A DNA stretch of 64,000 bases, from NCBI GenBank assembly GCA_040357565.1, contig JBDODJ010000018.1; one strand, written 5' to 3'. The notes below the pieces were generated by a model. It was not told where the DNA came from. It saw only the letters and a list, made by a program, of their open reading frames with translations, and did no database searches. This DNA comes from Cercozoa sp. M6MM (Eukaryota > Endomyxa: Ascetosporea). Below, one piece after another: positions 57,770 to 64,000 of this stretch. Each line of letters begins with the position of its first letter. The stretch's first letter is position 1. The position numbers were made by a program, and so were the translations under genes.

Positions 57770-60700
57770 CTAAACTGAACGCTCTTTGTCATTTAAATCG
57801 CCAGAAGTGCTTCGCTCCTCGTATTTTCGTCCAGTTTCGGCGCTCTCGTCACGGTCCTCATCCGAAAGCTCGGCGGATGGTGTGAAGGCGCGTCTCAGGG
57901 CCCTCAACGGCGATGGACGCTCACCAGCAGCACCAACGCGTCTAATTCGCTGAAGCGCAGCCTGTGCGAAGCCTCCGAGATTTCTTCGGTCATCATCAAG
58001 AGAGCGTTGTGATGGCAAAGGTGCCGGTTCCTCGTGGCCCGCCAGTCGAGGCGCCGGAGATGCCGCAAGAAGAGCATGCACTCTCTCAGGGTCAAGGTTT
58101 CCCACTGACAACGAGCCGCGGGTATGTTGAGGCTTTTCCCGTAGCGCTGCAGTTGTATTAAACCAACTCAATGACACAACCTTTATAGGTTTTTAGATCG
58201 CAGTTTTTGATTGTACCTGTAGCAGCTTGCTGGGTAACTTCGAGACGGTCCAGTTGCACCTGCATCTTTTCCAGAATTCTTGTCAAGTCGTGCAGTTGGT
58301 TTCCTGCTCTCGATAACCTCGAACTGTGTTGGCTTACGCGATACATAAGTTTATAATCTCTTGTTAAAGTTACGCATTGTCTGAGTTCCTTCGGGTGGCG
58401 GAGCTCCATTGCCTAGCGGCTCTTCAGATGATGAGTGCGAGTCTCTTCGGCGTTCCATCTTTTTCTGTCTCGATTCTCGAACCTTTGAAAAAAAAACACA
58501 CACTTTTAAGCATATTGTTAGCGATTAGCCGATGAAAGACCGAACACTACAAAAAAAAACGTACTTGTTTTAAGATCTTGTGTCGTAGCGTTTCCCATCT
58601 GCCGGACGGTGACTCGCGATGACTCCAAATAAAAGCATCGAGGCCTTTCGCCAACAAGCTAAGTCCAAAAACAATGCGTCTGGACACAAGAGACATGAGA
58701 AGGCAATTTCTGTATCGAGCTTACGACCTCCTTTTTTTCGTAATGTCGGTTATCTTCTCATATCTTTCGCGAGCAACCTGGTTGAGGTGCGCAGATTTAA
58801 AACCCTCTATCTCTTGTATTTATGACAAAGAACAGTCAATTTACTTTGGCGATTTCTCGGGACACGCTTTTGTGATGAACGAGAATTTTCCTGATACCAC
58901 ACCCATAAGGAAACAACGATCCAGACTTATTATTCATTGCTGTACCATAGTTCCTTGACTGGTATCTCGTAAATCTATGGCAGGAAAGGTGGAATTTAGA
59001 CATAATAACTTATGCTCAAGAAAGCAGCCGTGAGAACTGTTTTGGCGAACTTACAAGGACGTTGCTCGCGCATTTCACACTAAATGTAAGTTAATAAATT
59101 AACACATAATTTGCACTACAATTCAGAGCACGTGACGGTATTTCTCAGTAAATACATCAAAGGATATGAGTATAAATTTTAACTTGTGCTTCATGGATGC
59201 AAAAACTGCAGGCAAAAATACTGGTGCCCCGATACAGCAGGGTAGGAAAAATACCTGTGAGTCCACGTTTGAGTAACGAACATGCCGATCAAGCCCAAAA
59301 CGTCTCCCTCGGGCAATGTCAGGTACACTAATTTGCCGTCCTTACTGGAGACGATCTCAACAATCCCCGTGTGTATGATTCCGACTGTAGACGCAGGGTC
59401 ACCTTTTCGGTACAGAAACTCGCCTAAATATACAGTACCCAGGGATCGGTAATACAAATTCAGCCGTTGTATGCTCAAACTTTTAATTGTACCATGACTC
59501 GCCATCTTTGGTGCCACCTTTGACAGCCATTCTCCGACAAATGCCCTGTGCACGGAGAAGTGCTTGAGGAAATGAGATCGTTCGATGAGTTCTTCGTGGA
59601 TTTTCAGGGATATCTCGTAGCAGAGCGCTCGCTGTATGAACGAACCCAATTTTACTTCTCGTAATTTGAAGGGGGGGGGCACTTTAAAGGCTCTTACCGG
59701 AAGGTCATCAAGGATTTCTCGTATGTCGACATGTTTACCAGGAGACTTCCAGAGCAACTGCATCTCCTTAATTACTCGATGCTGCAGGTCCACCGGAATG
59801 CTATTTACACACCTGGATCACGAAAAGTGTCAGCAAAAGGCAAAATTTAAACCGACCCGTGTCTTCGCATGAATACGAGGAGTGCTGACATTCTTTCGCT
59901 GCGCATTTGATGCAACAGGAAGTCACCGACTAATTTATCCAATATCCTGAACAAATCCGGATACCGAAACAGATTCGCTCGCCGATCTCCGGCCTGGACA
60001 ACGGATGAGAGGGTACCGGCGATGAACGAAAACGTCGTGGCACCGATCAGAAGCATTGGTATAGAGAACCATAATTCTGTGTCACGCAAAAGCAAAGCAA
60101 CAAAGTCTGCGTATGAATGAATGTTGAGTGGAGCAAGTGTAACTACCTTCGTACGTCATTGGCGTAATATCACCGTATCCAACAGTCGCCAACGTCGTGA
60201 TACTCCAATACAGAGACACGGTGTATCGGTATAAGATGGCTGTTTCCTCGAATTCCATGTCCATCCCCTCGAAGGTCCGTGCAATCCACGACTCAGGTTT
60301 CAAGGTTCCGTCGTCGTATCTCGATAGGTCTCCCAGAAAATACCTGCAGATTAGAGCAGAATATATCAGGTACTCGTTGACGAAGTCTGGAGTAATACCA
60401 AAGGCAAGCAGAGAAGTGCCCAAAAGTCAATATAATCTGTCAACACACCAGTGCGACAGGGACGTAGCACGGTAGCCAAGTACAATATTGTCCAAAGTAA
60501 ACCTGAATTTACAACAAAAAGACGTGTAAGCCGCAAAAAACCTTGATGTATGCGAGGACTGATCATAGACAAGACGGCTTCAAGTAACTCACGACATAGC
60601 ACAACAAAACTGACCTATACTCAATTGCCTCAAAGAATTTTTTGAAGCGATACGCACGAAGCAGTTTGAACAAGCGCATTAAACGCACGATTTTTAACAA

Positions 60701-61655
60701 GCGTGGTACACGCAGGACTTGCTTCAGATCTGCAATCCCTCCTTCAACCTGCACGTGACAACATTCCCAGTCGAACAGCATTCAGTTTTCGAAAAGACCG
60801 GGGATGAAAAGGTATCCAACTGATACTTACAAATAGTTGGAATGGGAAAGTCGCCAGTACGTCGAGTACAAACCATCCTTTGACATATCGTTTTGCGATG
60901 AGTTTTGGTTGAGTGACTAGAACCCCTTCGCTTGTTTCGTACGCCGACACGAACGAAACAAGGATGTCAGTAAAGAAGAGGCAATCAACGACCCATTCTA
61001 GCACTTTCATCGTCTTCCCCATTTCAAATGCGAAGTTGAGCGGTAGAACGACGACAGTGTAGATCAACATTAAAATTACGGCAACTGCACAAGGTAAAGG
61101 AATACCCGGGCAGGGATAGAGAAGGGCGCATGATACCTTCCCAGTACTTTCGAAACGCTGAACCTGGCCTGCGTTTGCGATTGTATTCATCGGCTCAGGA
61201 AAAGGCAGCGTAGTTTACATAATGATGAAGCATGCAGGTGATGGCTGTTTCATTATCTCCTCGCCAGCTGTTTCGAGGTCGTAAAATGAAGCCTCGGAAC
61301 TCCTCTCACTTTCAGATTCCTCAACAGGATCCTTGAATTCTCTTCCAACGAACACCCTACAGAAGGAACTAGAACATTTATTGGCAGCCTTTCAACAGTG
61401 CAAAAAGAATTCGAAGGAACTGACTCAGTTTCCATAGGACGACGATGCCGGAGTTTTTGGGATATTATGAGGTCTGTATATTTTCATGCTCGTCAACTTT
61501 AAAGCATGGTAATGCACTGTACCCGAATTGCGAACACTGTGTTCGACTGTGCAAGGTTTTTCCAACTCAGAAAAATGATCAGAAAAGCCACTCAACTCTG
61601 AAGTGTGAACACTGCTTGGGCTTTTTCCCGACCTGCTCTCCGACCTACTGCTCAT
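57770..61655 (-). CDS. Six-TM K+ channel with cyclic-nucleotide-binding domain (CNG/EAG type)
   Basis: About 14 minus-strand exons. The N-terminal cytosolic part starts at MSSRSESRSGKSPSSVH. S1 is AVILMLIYTVVVLPLNFAF, S2 is VVDCLFFTDILVSFVSAY, and S3 is KGWFVLDVLATFPFQLF. The charged S4 is RVPRLLKIVRLMRLFKLLRA, S5 is SGLLWTILYLATV, and the pore is YWSITTLATVGYGDITPM with the K+ filter TVGYGD. S6 is IPMLLIGATTFSFIAGTLSS. A C-linker (LDKLVGDFLLHQMRSERM and LREILDDLPVRAFKV type sequence) leads to the nucleotide-binding fold: YLGEFLYRKGDPASTVGIIH, YLTLPEGDVLGLIGMF. Then come ARERYEKITDITKKR, a coiled coil LHDLTRILEKMQVQLDRLEV, and a Ser/Arg-rich tail. These channels set membrane potential, gated by voltage and sometimes cAMP/cGMP. 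Whether ligand binding is retained cannot be judged because the phosphate-binding Arg exon is unclear. Confidence 0.85.
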
Positions 61656-62268
61656 TTCAAATGCAACAGATCGGCGTTGCCTGTTTTTCTTCCTTGCAGT
61701 TGGCCTGTCGCCTGCAACTGGAACCCTCACCACGTCTGCGCAAAGCGCTTTCACAGACGGCGGAATACGTATCAAACGAAAGTAAAACGAAGGTAAATTG
61801 ACTACCCGCACTGGACTGACCTCCAGAAACAGTCATTGTGGGATTGCTCCTTTCGTACACTCGTCAAGATTAAAGTTGGCGAGCTCTGGTGCGTCACCAA
61901 ATGACTTAAAGACTTCCGCGCGGACTCGTTGCGGGAGAACTGAGATTGAATGTTGTACCCCCGACCCTGGGAACAAAAAAAAAACGACTGGATTTTTAAC
62001 CTCAAAGCGACAGCGTCATATGCAGACAAGTGCTTAAAATTAGTATGATGCTTAGTTCTGCAATAATTTGCAGTCCTTTCTTGGCAGCCTGCACCGGCTC
62101 GGGCAGAATCGACGAGCCGATCGGAAAGAAAGACAAGCAATCCATACGCTACGATCTGCGAGTGTTTCTGATTGTGCGTTAGTGTTGTGGATCTCCCGCG
62201 ATCTGCTTGCTTATTGGCCTCAGGTGCACGAATCACTGGAGACGCATTTGAAAAACGCAAGCACAAAA
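61656..62268. promoter_or_regulatory. Shared 5' interval of the channel and a small gene
   Basis: About 610 bp between divergent starts. The channel reading frame stays open upstream to 61811, so an earlier start there is possible. A poly-A run lies at 61976-61984. Confidence 0.3.
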
Positions 62269-62808
62269 ATGGCGTCGGCCTTCGCTGCTCGAGCCTATGA
62301 CAAATGGCAAAAGTTCTCCAACGTGGCGCATAAGGTTGCGGTGCTCGGAATGGCAGCCTACTGCTGCGTCGGTATCTGTACGTTCGGCTTTACTTGCCAT
62401 TTCCCAGCACACGTGTGCATACTTTCCTGTTTGCGCAGACCGGTTGGGCAAGCTTGTTTTCGACAAGGGCATTGAGCACTACGAGTTCTTGCAGGAGTTC
62501 AACAAGCAGGTCGAAGAGCGCATGAGGGTAACGGGCGAGACAAAGATTGAAGCCGAGGTACCGAGTTGATGCATTGTCCTTATGTCTGTGTGTCTACCTG
62601 TGATCTGTGTGTCTACCTGTGATTCGTGTGTCTCCAGATGTCGCTTCGCGAGGAGATGTTCCTCACAGGCGCGCAAAAGGTTCCAAACATCAAGAAGACC
62701 CTCGAAGCTATCGAGCAGGAGAAGGATCGCCAGCAAGTGCTTAACGCCGACGATGTGCTCCGCGATATCGAACTGCTCGAAGCCACCACCGATGCGCAAC
62801 CGCAGTGA
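62269..62808 (+). CDS. Small protein with one N-terminal membrane helix, unknown
   Basis: Three exons encode about 130 residues. MASAFAARAYDKWQKFSNVA is followed by a hydrophobic HKVAVLGMAAYCCVG. Then come helical sequences HYEFLQEFNKQVEERMRVTG, MSLREEMFLTGAQKVPNIKK, and DVLRDIELLEATTDAQPQ. A basic-amphipathic N-terminus plus a single TM would suit a mitochondrial inner-membrane or matrix-facing protein, but this is inference. No family is recognised. The reading frame is open upstream (VHESLETHLKN) with no earlier ATG in the exon. Confidence 0.65.
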
Positions 62809-63125
62809 GTTCGGTGGACAGAGGGAGTCCGTCGAATCAACGACGAGATTTAGTTTCAGTTTTTACTTTGTGCCAAATTTACGGCGCCGGGGTCGCCTTT
62901 TGTTCCCTGCGCTGAGCGTGACATAGAAGAGAAGGGACAGTTTCACGGTTGAAAGAAAAAAATAAGAAAACTGAAGCACAGCCGTGGCCACTCACTTCCC
63001 GCACATTAGTATTCACCCACGTCTAGTTAGGTTGTGCAGCGCAGTAGGCTTTCGTGGAAGAACATTGGCGTGTGAGGAGCTTGGAGTCTAGGGCGGTCAG
63101 GTGGGCGCCCCCGTTCCCCAGCTGG
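62809..63125. other. Convergent interval
   Basis: About 320 bp between the stops of two small genes. No feature is recognised. Confidence 0.35.
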
Positions 63126-63633
63126 CTACTCGGGTTTGGCGCTGTCGCTGCTACCCTTGTCCTTGCCCACGCTGCTGCGCTTAGGCAGCTGCGGCGTTTC
63201 AGGCGTGCCACTAAACAAATACACACACAGCACGGTAAGTGAAGTTAAACAGGGATACAAAAAATGACAGTGGTACGCAAGGTGGTTGGCGGCCTTCTTC
63301 ATATCGTTGGTGATGTCGTTCTTCATCGAAGAAAACTCGCTGCGCAGATCGGCGAGAAGGCCTAAAAGGAGAACACGCGTATTGTGGCGCGGTGCAAAGG
63401 CAGTCCAACGTACCGCCAGCTGGTGACTGGACAGCCTCCTTGGCAACGTTCGCCCTGGCAGCCGTGGCACCGGCAGCGGCCTTTGCGGCCGTCTCAGACG
63501 CATGCTCGACCAAGCCGTGCGTCGACTCAACAGCTCGCTGCATGAACCGCGACTTGATCAGCGCAGGCAAAATCACCTCGTCCGCCATCTGCTTCATGAT
63601 CCGCCGAAACAGCTGTCCACCGAAACCCGACAT
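63126..63633 (-). CDS. Small helical protein, unknown
   Basis: Three minus-strand exons from MSGFGGQLFRRIMKQMADEV. An Ala/Val-rich amphipathic region follows (HASETAAKAAAGATAARANV), then LLADLRSEFSSMKNDITNDM, KKAANHL, and a basic/Ser-rich tail LPKRSSVGKDKG before the stop at 63126. The N-terminus (FRRIMKQM with Ala-rich helix) could be a mitochondrial targeting signal. About 130 residues. No family is recognised. Confidence 0.55.
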
Positions 63634-63817
63634 GTCGCCGCTCTATATATGAATCGCTGGATCCTTCGAAAAAACTCGCTTGGTCGCTACGCGTGCTCTC
63701 GATCGCTCCCGTCGAACTGGCGAGCGCTGCAACAACACAAGCTGCCGTACGCGTGCAAAATGTCACAAGTCGAGGACTAGAGCGCTCAAAAATGCGGACA
63801 CAAGATATCGGCTCATA

Positions 63818-64000
63818 ATGGCTCCGGCTCATACGATCGGCGATTGCGGGGTAACACGCACCAAGCCATCAGTGTGTGCTGGAGTCGTGCGAAGCTATCC
63901 GTGCCAATTGGTGAGCACACAGGCGAGCGTCGTGCCAAATCTTCCATACAGAATTTCTTTCCCCAGCAAGACAGCACTCGGTTGGTGTTTGCAAGGACAG
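63818..64000 (+). CDS. Start of a plus-strand gene running out of the window
   Basis: The first exon is MAPAHTIGDCGVTRTKPSVC, AGVVRSYPCQL, up to a GTGAGC donor at about 63911. After a short intron ending CCCCAG at 63966 comes QDSTRLVFARTG to the window edge. The product is unknown. It is divergent from the small gene starting at 63633, with 185 bp between starts. Confidence 0.4.
   Translation, partial: MAPAHTIGDCGVTRTKPSVCAGVVRSYPCQLVSTQASVVPNLPYRISFPSKTALGWCLQGQ

Overview
This window is nuclear DNA from a eukaryote with intron-dense genes. Most introns are about 50-150 nt, begin GT (very often GTAC) and end (C/T)AG, and many carry (CA/GT)n, (TA)n or poly-C tracts. There are three 100-N assembly gaps and one 10-N gap. 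No viral, plasmid or prokaryotic operon signals were seen. The species cannot be named from the sequence. The gene set (CEP131-like and multi-NDPK proteins typical of cilia, a DOCK-family Rho GEF, an RGS protein, CYP51, a bacterial-type glucokinase, a cyclic-nucleotide-type K+ channel) suggests a flagellated heterotrophic protist or zoosporic organism rather than a plant, red alga or dikaryotic fungus. All gene models were assembled by eye from splice-consistent exons, so exon edges are approximate.

Layout. 0-10 kb: a weak minus-strand ORF, an organellar EngB GTPase (minus), a CDK-family kinase (plus) and an unrecognised Gln-rich coiled-coil protein (minus). 10.9-19.3 kb: an F-box protein (plus), an unrecognised minus-strand gene almost head to head with a YbaK-type deacylase-like protein (plus), then the 3' half of a cation diffusion facilitator and the 5' half of a TBC1D20-like RabGAP (both minus), separated by a gap. 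19.7-34.1 kb: a large DOCK-family gene, a CEP131-like coiled-coil gene and a gene that appears to join an F-BAR-like helical domain to an RGS domain (all plus). 34.6-43.7 kb: unknown minus gene, small plus-strand membrane protein, multi-NDPK protein (minus), monoglyceride-lipase-like hydrolase (minus) and an RNF141-like RING protein (plus). 44.1-48.8 kb: D-amino-acid-oxidase-like gene cut by a gap, the 3' part of a multi-pass membrane protein, and an unknown secreted-type gene. 49.2-56.7 kb: glucokinase with a predicted C-terminal membrane anchor (minus), CYP51 (plus) and a multi-pass membrane protein (minus). 57.8-64 kb: a voltage/cyclic-nucleotide-type K+ channel (minus), two small unknown genes, and the start of a plus-strand gene that leaves the window.

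Functional reading. The genes do not form one pathway. Several fit membrane trafficking and signalling at the plasma membrane or cilium: TBC, DOCK, F-BAR/RGS, CNBD channel, CEP131-like and multi-NDPK. Others are housekeeping or metabolic: EngB, YbaK-like, glucokinase, CYP51, D-amino-acid oxidase and lipase. A marked feature is how many genes are arranged as divergent pairs sharing a 50-650 bp 5' interval. The most unusual items are the F-BAR/RGS architecture, the membrane-anchored glucokinase, and a His-rich loop in the cytosolic domain of the CDF transporter whose DNA repeat resembles an intronic repeat of the CDK gene.
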